Shown here one piece after another: positions 1 to 8,580 of a stretch of 37,276 bases of DNA; the first letter of the stretch is position 1; each line of letters starts with the position of its first letter. Position numbers and translations under genes: made by a program. Source of the stretch: an uncultured SAR116 cluster alpha proteobacterium (GTDB lineage Bacteria; Pseudomonadota; Alphaproteobacteria; Puniceispirillales; Marisalimonadaceae); NCBI GenBank assembly GCA_902619805.1, contig CACNGC010000014.1:1-37276 (forward strand). The letters are read 5' to 3'. Under the pieces are notes generated by a model. The model did not search any database. It was given only the letters and a program-made list of their open reading frames with translations, and was not told the DNA's origin.

Positions 1-1195
1 CTAAAGTTGAAAAGACAGAAACGCCTATACCAATCCACCACACTAGAGTGTAATTGCCTGTAGCATCATAAAGCTTTCCGCCCATCCAAACACCAAGAAA
101 ACTTCCTAATTGATGGGATAAAAAAACAATTCCATATAAAGTCCCCATATAACGTAATCCATAAACATGGGCTATCAATCCACTAGTTAGAGGTACTGTA
201 GCTAACCATAAAGATCCCATAAATAAAGAAAAAAGAATTACTGATAATGGTGTTATTGGAAGTATAATGAAAATTAAACCAATTAATGCTCTGAGAGCAT
301 AGACAATAGCTAACAAATATTTTTTTGGATATCTCTGTCCTAACCAACCTGCATATATTGTTCCGAAGATATTACTAAATGCAATTAATGCTATCGCAAA
401 AGCTCCTAAACTTGAGGTTGTAGAAACCCCAAAACTATGTAAAAAACTTGAAGGATTAATATTGCTACACATTTCAGTGACCATAGCAGGAAAGTGAGCT
501 GTTAAAAATGCTAGCTGATAACCACAGGCAAAGAAACCAAAAAAGATCATAGAAAAGTTAGGATCTTTGAAAGCATTACCTAATACCTTTTTTAAGCTTA
601 TTTCTATTTCTTTTTTTGAAGATAGAGGTGGAGATTTCAAAAAAGGAACTACAAATACAATAAAAATTATAGACATTGAAAAAATTATAAAAACTTGTTG
701 CCAACTATATAAATTTAAAAGAGCTTGAGCGATTGGTGCTCCTATCATTTGACCAACTGAACCAGCAGCAGTAACTATTCCTAAGGCCATTGATCTATTT
801 TTCTCACTCGAGGCTCTCCCAACAACGGCTAATATCATTCCTATTCCAGTACCAGCTATTCCAAAACCAATAATTAGCTCTAAGAATTGATGTGTTAGTG
901 GATTTTGTGCGACTGTTGATAATAGTAAGCCAATTACATAACAAAAGGCTCCAACTAATATCATTTTTCTATCACCAAATTTTTCGCCCAAAGCTCCAAA
1001 AATTGGAGCGCCTATACCCCAGCCGAGGTTTTGAATTGCAATAGCCAAAGAAAATTCTACCCTTAACCATTGAAATTCTTGTTCAATTGGTATCTGAAAG
1101 ACCCCAAAACTACCTCTTATTCCAAAAGTAATAATTATTATTATAGAGCCAGCTATCAATACTGGAGTTATTAAAGAACTGTTATGACTTTTCAT
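1..1195 (-). CDS. MFS transporter, C-terminus cut by window edge
   Basis: Reading the minus strand from the ATG at 1195 gives about 398 codons with no stop up to the left edge, so the end of the gene is outside the window. The protein is strongly hydrophobic with about a dozen predicted membrane segments. It has an MFS loop 2-3 motif (GALGEKFGDRK) and an opening FGIRGSFGVFQ typical of MFS permeases distantly related to the oxalate/formate group. It begins 21 nt after the SDR stop and is the last visible gene of the TPP-riboswitch operon. From that context I infer import of a thiamine precursor (thiazole or pyrimidine) or a related compound; nothing in the sequence gives the substrate. Family call is firm, substrate unknown. 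Confidence 0.88.
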   Translation of the reverse strand, partial: MKSHNSSLITPVLIAGSIIIIITFGIRGSFGVFQIPIEQEFQWLRVEFSLAIAIQNLGWGIGAPIFGALGEKFGDRKMILVGAFCYVIGLLLSTVAQNPLTHQFLELIIGFGIAGTGIGMILAVVGRASSEKNRSMALGIVTAAGSVGQMIGAPIAQALLNLYSWQQVFIIFSMSIIFIVFVVPFLKSPPLSSKKEIEISLKKVLGNAFKDPNFSMIFFGFFACGYQLAFLTAHFPAMVTEMCSNINPSSFLHSFGVSTTSSLGAFAIALIAFSNIFGTIYAGWLGQRYPKKYLLAIVYALRALIGLIFIILPITPLSVILFSLFMGSLWLATVPLTSGLIAHVYGLRYMGTLYGIVFLSHQLGSFLGVWMGGKLYDATGNYTLVWWIGIGVSVFSTL

Positions 1196-1216
1196 AAATT
1201 AACTTGTTGAACAATT

Positions 1217-2062
1217 CTATACTAATGTCAAACCTTTGTTTTTGACTATCTTCAAACTTTCTTCCCATAAAAGATCGGCATCATTTTGACTTTGCGCAAA
1301 TATTGAAGGTTCATCTATTTTACTTTGATAGAAATATTTTCCAGTAATATTTTTAACACTATCATCAGTAGATAAATAAATAATTGTTTTAGCACCTTCT
1401 TCTACTGATATTGCAAAAAAATTCATTAGAAACTTTATAGCTAAACTGGCAATACCGTTATTGTTTTTTCCAAATTGGGTTTTAACAAAACCAGGATGAA
1501 GACAATTAACAGTTATTTTATTTTTTTTTGTTAATGCACTCAATTTTTTTGTAAATAAAATATTACATAATTTTGATTTTTTATAAGCTATCCAGCCGTT
1601 ATAATTTGTTGTCATTTCTAAATTATTAAAATCGATTTTCACACCTCTATGTGCACCGCTAGCAACATTAACTATTCTTCCTCCGTTTTTTATAACTTTA
1701 TATTTTAATAATATATTTGTAAGAATGAAATATGACAGATGATTAAGTGCAAATGTTTTTTCTATTTTGTCCACACACTCTTTTCTTGAAAAAAACAATG
1801 CACCAGCATTATTAATAAGAATATCAATTTTAAATTTTTTTAATTTGTCTGCTAACAATTTAATTTCTGAAATTGATGAAAGATCACATTGTATAAAACT
1901 AATATTTTTGTTTGATGTCTCTTTTATTAAATTTCTGACTGATGTTTCACCTCTTTGTTTATTTCTACCTATTAAAATTATTTTGTTTTTAATCTCTTTA
2001 CCTAAAACCTGAGCTGCTCTATAACCAAGCCCACTTGTACCACCCGTAAGAACTATATTCAT
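1217..2062 (-). CDS. Short-chain dehydrogenase/reductase (retinol dehydrogenase-like)
   Basis: 281 residues, a full-length classical SDR. The Rossmann motif TGGTSGLG is at residues 6-13, NNAG at 84-87, the catalytic Ser at 135, and YKKSK supplies Tyr160 and Lys164. The overall pattern (CDLSS after the second strand, HPGFVKT after the active site) resembles the retinol-dehydrogenase/WW-oxidoreductase branch, which are NAD(P)-dependent alcohol or ketone oxidoreductases. The ATG overlaps the thiE stop in an ATGA arrangement, so the two are probably translationally coupled. Position third in a TPP-riboswitch operon suggests a role in processing a thiamine-related alcohol or aldehyde, but this is inference and the substrate is unknown. 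Confidence 0.9.
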   Translation of the reverse strand: MNIVLTGGTSGLGYRAAQVLGKEIKNKIILIGRNKQRGETSVRNLIKETSNKNISFIQCDLSSISEIKLLADKLKKFKIDILINNAGALFFSRKECVDKIEKTFALNHLSYFILTNILLKYKVIKNGGRIVNVASGAHRGVKIDFNNLEMTTNYNGWIAYKKSKLCNILFTKKLSALTKKNKITVNCLHPGFVKTQFGKNNNGIASLAIKFLMNFFAISVEEGAKTIIYLSTDDSVKNITGKYFYQSKIDEPSIFAQSQNDADLLWEESLKIVKNKGLTLV

Positions 2063-2724
2063 TTATCTGAGCCTTTTTTTATATTTTCTTTCAATTTATA
2101 TAAATTTTCTATTGGATTATATTCATTCAATATTGCCGATATTACTGCTACACCAGAAACTCCTAGTTTAAACATATCACAAACATCATCTATTGAAATA
2201 CCACCTATTGCAACAACTGGAAGTTCTGTCTTATTAATGATTTCTCTTAATGTATTAGAACCCATTGGCAAAGATGCGTTATTTTTTGAACCGGTGGGAA
2301 ATATTGGTCCAACACCAAGATAATTTACACAATTAGGTATATTATCTAATTGATTTTTATTTGTAATAGATAATCCAATTTCAATATTTTGATCTATCAT
2401 TTTTTTTGCTTCATTTGGTTTCATATCAGACTGTCCAAGATGAAGTATATCAATTAAACCTTTGCACTTAGAAGCAACATTTACATTATCATTAATACAA
2501 AGCTTCATTTTAGTATAAGATGTTGCTGAACTAAGACCTTTTATAAGATCTATGATCTCGTTATCATTCATTGATTTAGCTCTCAATTGAAAAACATCAA
2601 GACCATTTTCTGCTAGCTCACTAACTATTCTAACAAGTGCTTTATTTGGATTTTCACTTTTGTATATATGATTAGGAAGTAAATTTTCAGGACCTGCAAT
2701 AAAATAAGATTGAAGATTAGACAT
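2059..2724 (-). CDS. thiE: Thiamine-phosphate synthase ThiE
   Basis: 221 residues, usual ThiE length. It joins HMP pyrophosphate and hydroxyethylthiazole phosphate to make thiamine monophosphate in the cytoplasm. The TIM-barrel family motifs are present in order: FQLRAKSM, the Mg-binding INDNVNVA, HLGQSDM, YLGVGPIFPTGSK for pyrophosphate and thiazole binding, VVAIGGI and GVAVISAI. The start overlaps the end of thiM by 8 nt and the stop overlaps the following SDR by 4 nt, so the three genes form one transcript. Pairing with thiM, with no thiC, thiG or thiD in view, points to salvage of the thiazole moiety, although de novo genes could lie elsewhere. Confidence 0.95.
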   Translation of the reverse strand: MSNLQSYFIAGPENLLPNHIYKSENPNKALVRIVSELAENGLDVFQLRAKSMNDNEIIDLIKGLSSATSYTKMKLCINDNVNVASKCKGLIDILHLGQSDMKPNEAKKMIDQNIEIGLSITNKNQLDNIPNCVNYLGVGPIFPTGSKNNASLPMGSNTLREIINKTELPVVAIGGISIDDVCDMFKLGVSGVAVISAILNEYNPIENLYKLKENIKKGSDK

Positions 2725-3535
2725 TTTTAATTTTTACATTACTTATGATTTCGTCTGTAGAAATATTATATAATTTGTCTATTAGATTCATTCTTAAACT
2801 TCCTGGTCCTTGAGAAATTTTACACGCCATTTCTCCTGCTAAACCATAAACACCAATTATTGAAGCGGTTGAACGAACTTTATTTTCACCAACTGCTATA
2901 GCCGCCCCAATTAAACAAGTTAATGCACAACCAGTTGCCGTAACTTTGGTCATCATCTCATGACCACCCTCAATAGCATAGGTAACATTACCATCAGTTA
3001 CATAATCAATTGCTCCAGTAACTGCTACTATAATTTTATTTTTTTTAGCTATAGAAATTGCAGCATCTAGCGCATCATTAGAGGTTGAAGTAGAGTCCAC
3101 TCCTTTACCTCCACCAGATAGTCCTGCTACAGCCATAATTTCTGATCCATTCCCCCTTAGTATTGTTGGTTTAAATTTAATAAGTTGCTCAACATTTTTG
3201 TTTCTAAAGCCACTAGCACCAGCGCCAACCGGATCTAAAACCCAAGGAATATTATTTTCGTTTGCGTGCTTCGCTGCTTCCAATGCACATTCTTGCCAGT
3301 ATGGATCAAAGGTACCTATATTGATTGTTAACGCACCGTTGATCGCTTTACAAATTTGACTAAAATCTTTTGCTTCTTCTTTAGCATGTGCCATTGCAGG
3401 AGACGCTCCAATTGAAAGTAAAGCATTAGCGGCAATATCCATAGAGACAAAATTTGAAAAATTCCATACTAATGGACCTTTATCCCTTATATTCGTTAAA
3501 AGTTCTGAAGCAATTTTGGATAATTCATTGGACAT
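2717..3535 (-). CDS. thiM: Hydroxyethylthiazole kinase ThiM
   Basis: 272 residues. ThiM phosphorylates 4-methyl-5-(2-hydroxyethyl)thiazole so ThiE can use salvaged thiazole. Visible family features are FVSMDIAANALLSIGASPAM near the N-terminus (residues 29-48), WVLDPVGAGAS (98-108), RGNGSEI (127-133, usually RGNASEI), VTGAIDYVTDG and the ATP-site VTATGCALT with Cys203 in the usual cysteine position. The N-terminal WNFSN replaces the more common HNITN pattern. The gene is first in the operon, about 70 nt downstream of a TPP riboswitch. The chosen ATG has an AAGGAA ribosome-binding sequence 7 nt upstream. Confidence 0.95.
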   Translation of the reverse strand: MSNELSKIASELLTNIRDKGPLVWNFSNFVSMDIAANALLSIGASPAMAHAKEEAKDFSQICKAINGALTINIGTFDPYWQECALEAAKHANENNIPWVLDPVGAGASGFRNKNVEQLIKFKPTILRGNGSEIMAVAGLSGGGKGVDSTSTSNDALDAAISIAKKNKIIVAVTGAIDYVTDGNVTYAIEGGHEMMTKVTATGCALTCLIGAAIAVGENKVRSTASIIGVYGLAGEMACKISQGPGSLRMNLIDKLYNISTDEIISNVKIKNV

Positions 3536-3607
3536 ATTATTTCCTTATTTTAAAAATTATTATTTTACATTTTTACAGGGAATATGTTTTAAATTTTAAA
3601 TTTAAAT

Positions 3608-3693
3608 TAGCAACTCCCTCCGCTGGTCTTAACCAGATCAGGTTTTAAGGGTTTATCTCTCAGCAAAAAATTTTGCACCCCTGGCAATGTTAG
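3608..3693 (-). promoter_or_regulatory. TPP (thi-box) riboswitch
   Basis: On the minus strand this stretch carries the thi-box core: a GGGGTGC arm, GCTGAGA followed by ACCCTTAAAACCTGATCTGG, then TTAAGACCAGCGGAGGGA. These are the conserved pyrimidine-sensor and pyrophosphate-sensor helices of the TPP aptamer. It lies between a TATAAT-like box and the thiM start, in the same orientation. TPP binding would be expected to repress thiM-thiE-SDR-MFS. No GC-rich terminator with a U-run is visible between aptamer and start codon, which favours control of translation initiation. Edges are approximate to a few nucleotides. Confidence 0.95.
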
Positions 3694-3702
3694 TTTAACA
3701 TA

Positions 3703-3708
3703 ATTATA
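3703..3708 (-). promoter_or_regulatory. Candidate -10 box for the thiM operon
   Basis: The minus strand reads TATAAT about 10 nt before the first bases of the TPP aptamer, the right place for a leader that starts just ahead of the riboswitch. No convincing -35 hexamer is seen at 16-18 nt. TATAAT occurs often by chance in DNA this AT-rich, so support comes mainly from position. Confidence 0.35.
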
Positions 3709-3806
3709 AACTATATAAATTATTAAATTGTTTTATTTTAATTTTTCTATGAATTTTAATGCATTAAGATAATTTAAGGAAATAGTAAAATCATTTTAAA
3801 TTCTGC

Positions 3807-5213
3807 ATGAGGGTTATTGTGGAAAGAAAATTATTTGCAGTTGTTGCAGCAGACATGGTAGGATTTTCAAGGTTAATTGAAGATGATGAAATTAATTTAC
3901 TCTCAAGACAAAAAAATCAATTAAACATAATTATTAAACCAGAAATAGAAAATTATAATGGTGAAATAATCAAAACAACTGGAGATGGGTTTTTAGCTAC
4001 CTTCCCAAGTGCACTAGATGCTGTACAAAGTAGTATATCTATACAAAATGGGATTTATGAAAATGAATTAGAAAAACCAAATGATAAAAAAATAAGATAC
4101 AGAATTGGTATCCACGTTGGTGACGTGGTCTTAGATGATGGAGATATTTTTGGAAATACTGTAAATATTGCAAGTAGATTAGAGTCAATAGCTGATGCTG
4201 GAAACATCTGTATTACATATGATGTTTACCAAAGTATAAAAAATTTAAAATCCTTAGCTGTTGAAAATATTGGTGAGCAGTTATTAAAAAATATTTCTCA
4301 AAAAGTTCAAGTATTAAAAATAAATACTGATAAATACGATTTAAACAAAAATGAGAAAAATCTTTTGTTAACAGAGGCCAATCAGGAAACAAGATTTTGT
4401 AGTTCATCAGATGGAACCATTATTGCTTATGCAAGTATTGGAAATGGACCGCCATTATTAAAAGCACCAAATTTTATGAGTAGTTTAGAACATGATTGGA
4501 GAAGTCCAGTTTGGACCCACATTTATAGGCATTTAGCAAAAGAGCATACGCTTTACAGGTTTGATCAAAGAGGTAATGGTGTTTCAGACCTTAATCCTGA
4601 AAATATAAATTTTGATTGTTTTGTAGATGATATGCAAGCAGTAGTGGATGCAGCTAATATTGATAAATTTCCAATTTTTGGTGTATCACAAGGATGTGCA
4701 GTTTCAATAGCCTATGCATATAAAAATCCAGAAAAGGTTACTCACTTAATATTGTCAGGGGGATTTGCAAGAGGAAGGGCCAAAAGAGGAACGCTTGATT
4801 TTGATCAAAAATTAGAGTTAGAAAAAAACATGATATTAAATGGATGGGAAAATGAAAATCCTGCATTTAGACAATTTTTCACATCTACTATGATACCAGA
4901 TGGTACTAAAGAGCAAATGGATTCATTGAATAATGTAATGAAAATTTCAACATCCGCGAAAAATGCAGTAAGAATTCAATCAGCTAACGACCAAATAGAC
5001 GTTTCTGACTTGTTACCATTATTAGATATACCTACTTTAATTTTTCATAATATAGATGATGAAAGAGTTCCAATTTCAGAAAGTAAATTTATGGCTGCAA
5101 ATATAAAAAATTCTAGATTTGTGCCATTAAAAGGAAATAATCATGTTATTCTTGAAGGTGATGAAGGTTGGCCTATATTTCAAGAAGAATTGAAAAAATT
5201 CCTTAAACAATAA
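3807..5213 (+). CDS. Class III adenylate cyclase fused to alpha/beta hydrolase
   Basis: 468 residues, two domains and no membrane segment. Residues about 7-170 are a class III nucleotide cyclase: metal aspartates Asp16 (AADMVGFSRL) and Asp60 (KTTGDGF), adenine-specifying Lys56 and Asp113, and GNTVNIASR with Asn120 and transition-state Arg124. All key residues are present, so an active adenylate cyclase is expected. Residues about 195-468 are an alpha/beta hydrolase with nucleophile elbow GVSQG (Ser294), Asp417/418 and His446. This cyclase-hydrolase fusion is a recurrent bacterial arrangement of unknown purpose; the hydrolase half may sense or process a small ester. A GTG at 3819 preceded by GAGGG 5 nt upstream may be the true start; the ATG at 3807 has no clear ribosome-binding site. 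It lies 30 nt upstream of an acyl-CoA dehydrogenase, probably co-transcribed. Confidence 0.9.
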   Translation: MRVIVERKLFAVVAADMVGFSRLIEDDEINLLSRQKNQLNIIIKPEIENYNGEIIKTTGDGFLATFPSALDAVQSSISIQNGIYENELEKPNDKKIRYRIGIHVGDVVLDDGDIFGNTVNIASRLESIADAGNICITYDVYQSIKNLKSLAVENIGEQLLKNISQKVQVLKINTDKYDLNKNEKNLLLTEANQETRFCSSSDGTIIAYASIGNGPPLLKAPNFMSSLEHDWRSPVWTHIYRHLAKEHTLYRFDQRGNGVSDLNPENINFDCFVDDMQAVVDAANIDKFPIFGVSQGCAVSIAYAYKNPEKVTHLILSGGFARGRAKRGTLDFDQKLELEKNMILNGWENENPAFRQFFTSTMIPDGTKEQMDSLNNVMKISTSAKNAVRIQSANDQIDVSDLLPLLDIPTLIFHNIDDERVPISESKFMAANIKNSRFVPLKGNNHVILEGDEGWPIFQEELKKFLKQ

Positions 5214-5243
5214 ACTTAATTTTTTTATATTATAGGAATAAAA

Positions 5244-6395
5244 ATGGACTTTAATTTAACAGAAGAACAAATAACATTTCAAAACTCCGTTAGAAGTCTT
5301 GCAGAAAAATATTTGAAGGAGAATAATCTTAAACGCGCCCACGATCCTTTATTTCCAAAAGATATTGCAAAGTTATTTTCTAAAAATGGTTTGATGGGAA
5401 TAACACTTCCAGAGAAAGATGGAGGGCAGGGGGGTAAGTTAATGGATGCTGTTCTTGCAATAGAACAAGTTGCATTAATTTGTCCAAGAAGCGCTGATGT
5501 AATACAAGCAGGAAGCTTTGGTCCTATAAGAACATTCGCAGAGTATGCATCTAATTACCAAAAAGAAAAATATTTAAAAAAATTATTAAATGGAGATATG
5601 GTGATTGGTTTAGGTATGACTGAGCCTAATGCTGGTTCAGCAGTGACTGACTTAACAACAAAAGCTACTCAAGATGGCAAAGGGTTTAGAATTTCTGGTA
5701 GCAAAGTATTTACTAGCAATTCTCCAGATGCTGACATTTTTTTAATTTATGTAAGATATCATGAAGGAATAAATGGAATAGGGTCAGTAATAATGGATAC
5801 ATCAATGCCAGGTTTTTCCAAAGGCAAATCATCAAAATATACCAATGGTGAAGAATGGTGTGCGTTATATTTTGATAATGTTTATATTCCTGAAGAAAAT
5901 GTTTTATTAGGACCTGGTGGATTTAAAAAACAAATTTCAGGATTTAATGCAGAAAGAATCGGAAACTCTGCTAGATCACTTGCCCTTGGCGAGTTTGCTT
6001 TTAATCTTGCTAAAGAATATGCTTTAACAAGAGAGCAATTCGGAAAGAAAATTTGTGAATTCCAAGGCATTCAATGGAAGTTTTCAGATATGAAAATTCA
6101 AATTGAAGCTGGCAGATTACTATTGTACAGAGCTGCGATAAACGCAGATAGAGGTTTTCCTTCTTCAAAAGAAACATCAATTGCTAAAGCATTTTGTAAT
6201 AAAGCAGGATTTGAAATAAGTAATGAGGCAATGCAGGTTATGGGTGGTACTGGATATTCACAAGAGTCATTGGTTGAATATTGCTTTAGAAAATCTAGAG
6301 GATGGCAAATTGCTGGTGGATCAACTGAAATGATGAAAAATAGAATAGCTGAAGATATCTTTGAAAGGAGATTTTCACAAAGGCCAAATAAATGA
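5244..6395 (+). CDS. Acyl-CoA dehydrogenase
   Basis: 383 residues, normal length for the FAD-dependent acyl-CoA dehydrogenase family, which introduces the alpha-beta double bond in acyl-CoAs and passes electrons to ETF. GLGMTEPNAGS (122-132) and SGSKVFTSNS are the FAD-binding middle-domain signatures; the C-terminal helical domain carries REQFGKKI and QVMGGTGYS. The usual C-terminal catalytic Glu (YEGT in medium-chain enzymes) is replaced by AGGST, Gly358. A Glu in NAERIG (Glu237) sits where isovaleryl-CoA dehydrogenase has its base, suggesting a branched-chain or unusual acyl substrate. AGGA lies 8 nt before the ATG. It is followed by an acyl-CoA synthetase only 10 nt downstream, a plausible activation-oxidation pair. 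Confidence 0.93.
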   Translation: MDFNLTEEQITFQNSVRSLAEKYLKENNLKRAHDPLFPKDIAKLFSKNGLMGITLPEKDGGQGGKLMDAVLAIEQVALICPRSADVIQAGSFGPIRTFAEYASNYQKEKYLKKLLNGDMVIGLGMTEPNAGSAVTDLTTKATQDGKGFRISGSKVFTSNSPDADIFLIYVRYHEGINGIGSVIMDTSMPGFSKGKSSKYTNGEEWCALYFDNVYIPEENVLLGPGGFKKQISGFNAERIGNSARSLALGEFAFNLAKEYALTREQFGKKICEFQGIQWKFSDMKIQIEAGRLLLYRAAINADRGFPSSKETSIAKAFCNKAGFEISNEAMQVMGGTGYSQESLVEYCFRKSRGWQIAGGSTEMMKNRIAEDIFERRFSQRPNK

Positions 6396-6405
6396 TCTTT
6401 TAATT

Positions 6406-8490
6406 ATGATAGATGTTTCTTTATCCAAATCTTTTTTAAACCCAAAATCAGTTGCAATAATAGGCGCTTCTGCTGACCCAAAAAAAACTAGTTCACGAGC
6501 ACAAAGGTTTCTAGTATCGCATGGTTATAAAGGAAAAATATTTCCTGTAAATCCAAACAGGGAAGAAATTTTTGGATTAAAATGTTATCCAAATTTAAAA
6601 TCAATTAATGAACATATTGATCATATTTTTGTTGCTGTTAATGGCAATAAAATTATTGAAGCAATTAAAGATGCTATATCAAAAAAAGTTAGATGCGCTA
6701 CAATTCTATCTGGAGGTTTCAGTGAAACTGGATCTGAAGGTAATGATTTAGAAAAACATGTTTTTAAAATAGCAAAAAAAGGTGATTTAAGAATATTGGG
6801 GCCAAATAGTATTGGTCTTATAAATATCTCAGATAATGTCATTTTAAGTGCAAATGCTATGCTTGAATTACAAGATTTAAAGAAAGGAAGTCTTGGTGTA
6901 ATTTCCCATAGCGGGAGTCTTATTGGAGCCTTATTGGCTCATGGCCACTCTAGAGGTATAGGGTTTTCTAAGTTGGTTTCTGTTGGAAATGAGTCGGATC
7001 TCTCTGTTGGAGAAATTGGTAAAATGCTAGTTAATGATCCAAATACTGAAACTATAATATTATTTCTAGAAACTTTAAGAAACAGTAATGAAGTAGCAGA
7101 GATGTCAAGAATGGCACATGCCGCTGGAAAACAAATTATCTGTTACAAACTTGGAAAGTCTGAATTAGGTAAAGAATTAGCCAAATCACATACAGGAGCA
7201 ATTGCAGGAAATGATGATGCGTTCAATGCATTCATAAATTATTATGGTATTGCTAGAGTAGAAATTTTTGAAACATTACTTGAAATTCCTAATTTATTTA
7301 AAAATAAAAAAAGATCTGAAACTAAACGAGTAGGTATAGTTGCCACAACTGGGGGTGGTGGTGCTATGGTTGTAGAAAGCTTGTCAGGAAGTGATATTGA
7401 AATAGTAGACCCTGGTCTATCAATAAAGAAAATTATGCAAGAAAATAATATTGCATTTAACAATAATAAATTAGTTGATTTAACTATTGCTGGAACAAAT
7501 CCAGAAATTGTTAACGAAGTAATTAGTCAGATGATGCAAAATAAAAATTGCGATTTAGTTGTGATGGTAGTTGGTTCATCTGCTAAATTTAGACCAGAGC
7601 AAGCAATTGACCCTCTACTAAAATGGGCAAATCATACAAAGCCATTAGCAGTGTATGTTGCCCCTGAAGCTCCAGAAGCACTAACTTTACTACATAAAAA
7701 TAATATTGCTTGTTTTAGGACGCCCGAGTCTTGTGCGGAGAGTGTAAAGACCTTTTTAAATACTAGAAATCCAGTCAAACAAAAACTTTTTAAAAATAAC
7801 CTTAGTAACATTTCAAAAAAACTAAAGAAAAACATATCCAAGAATTTATCTGAAGAAGAAGCATTAGAAATTTTTAACGATATTGGAATTCAAATTGTAG
7901 ATTACAAAGTAAGTTTTAACAAAAAACAAGCACTAGAACATAGTTCCCAAATAGGTTTTCCTTTAGCAATGAAAGTTTTGTCAAATCAGATACTTCATAA
8001 AACAGAAACTGGAGGTGTTGAATTAAATATCAAAAATTTAGAAGAGCTGAAAACTAGTTTTCAAAAGTTATCAAATGTATTTCAGAAATTAAAAATAAAA
8101 AGTAGTGACGAAAAATTTCTTATTCAAAAAATGGAAAAAGGCATTGCTGAAATAATTTTGGGTTACAGAGTTGACGAATTAGTTGGACCAATTGTTTTGC
8201 TTGGTTCAGGTGGTATTTTATCAGAAATATATAACGATAAATCAATAAGGATGGCACCAGTTGATATTATAGAAGCTAAAAAAATGATAAATGAGGTTAA
8301 AAGTCTTATCACCATTACTGGATATAGAGGACTTCCCGAAGCTGATATAAATATTATTGCTAATGCAATAGTGAACATGTCTAAATTTGCTTTTGTTAAA
8401 GAGATCAAAGAAGCTGAGATTAATCCAGTTATAGTAAAAAAAGAAAATAAAGGAATTGTAGCGGTAGACGGTCTGATTACTTTAAATTGA
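6406..8490 (+). CDS. NDP-forming acyl-CoA synthetase (AcdAB/Pat-like fusion)
   Basis: About 694 residues from the ATG at 6406. An in-frame TTG at 6361 would add 15 residues overlapping the preceding gene, but homology begins only after the ATG with LNPKSVAIIGASADP. Order of domains: N-terminal CoA-binding Rossmann domain (SVAIIGAS at about 15-22), succinyl-CoA-ligase-like domains with GPNS and the phosphorylated-His signature SHTGAIAG (His262), then an ATP-grasp domain from about 480 onward (GFPLAMKVLS, LHKTETGGVELN, QKMEKGIAEIILG). Such enzymes interconvert acyl-CoA + NDP + phosphate and acid + CoA + NTP. With the adjacent dehydrogenase it probably handles a carboxylic acid or its CoA ester; the acyl group is unknown. 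Confidence 0.9.
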   Translation: MIDVSLSKSFLNPKSVAIIGASADPKKTSSRAQRFLVSHGYKGKIFPVNPNREEIFGLKCYPNLKSINEHIDHIFVAVNGNKIIEAIKDAISKKVRCATILSGGFSETGSEGNDLEKHVFKIAKKGDLRILGPNSIGLINISDNVILSANAMLELQDLKKGSLGVISHSGSLIGALLAHGHSRGIGFSKLVSVGNESDLSVGEIGKMLVNDPNTETIILFLETLRNSNEVAEMSRMAHAAGKQIICYKLGKSELGKELAKSHTGAIAGNDDAFNAFINYYGIARVEIFETLLEIPNLFKNKKRSETKRVGIVATTGGGGAMVVESLSGSDIEIVDPGLSIKKIMQENNIAFNNNKLVDLTIAGTNPEIVNEVISQMMQNKNCDLVVMVVGSSAKFRPEQAIDPLLKWANHTKPLAVYVAPEAPEALTLLHKNNIACFRTPESCAESVKTFLNTRNPVKQKLFKNNLSNISKKLKKNISKNLSEEEALEIFNDIGIQIVDYKVSFNKKQALEHSSQIGFPLAMKVLSNQILHKTETGGVELNIKNLEELKTSFQKLSNVFQKLKIKSSDEKFLIQKMEKGIAEIILGYRVDELVGPIVLLGSGGILSEIYNDKSIRMAPVDIIEAKKMINEVKSLITITGYRGLPEADINIIANAIVNMSKFAFVKEIKEAEINPVIVKKENKGIVAVDGLITLN

Positions 8491-8514
8491 TTTTTTTTTG
8501 TTCAATTCTTTTTT
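8485..8514 (+). terminator. Weak terminator-like hairpin after the acyl-CoA synthetase
   Basis: AATTGA and TCAATT could form a 6-bp stem around a T-rich loop, overlapping the stop codon, followed by a run of six T. The stem has only one G-C pair, so efficiency would be low. The next gene is 90 nt downstream in the same direction, so read-through into the signalling operon is possible. Confidence 0.3.
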
Positions 8515-8580
8515 AATAAAAAATATATATTTACATGTTAAATAATTTTTTTATCATTAAATAATGATGATGAGTTATTT

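Noticed and set aside
3454-3648. Plus-strand 64-codon frame across the thiM start and TPP riboswitch
   Set aside because: It overlaps a well-supported riboswitch and coding start on the other strand; protein is not family-like.
6361-6405. TTG start for the acyl-CoA synthetase overlapping the dehydrogenase
   Set aside because: The extra 15 residues do not resemble the family and the ATG at 6406 sits directly before the conserved N-terminus.
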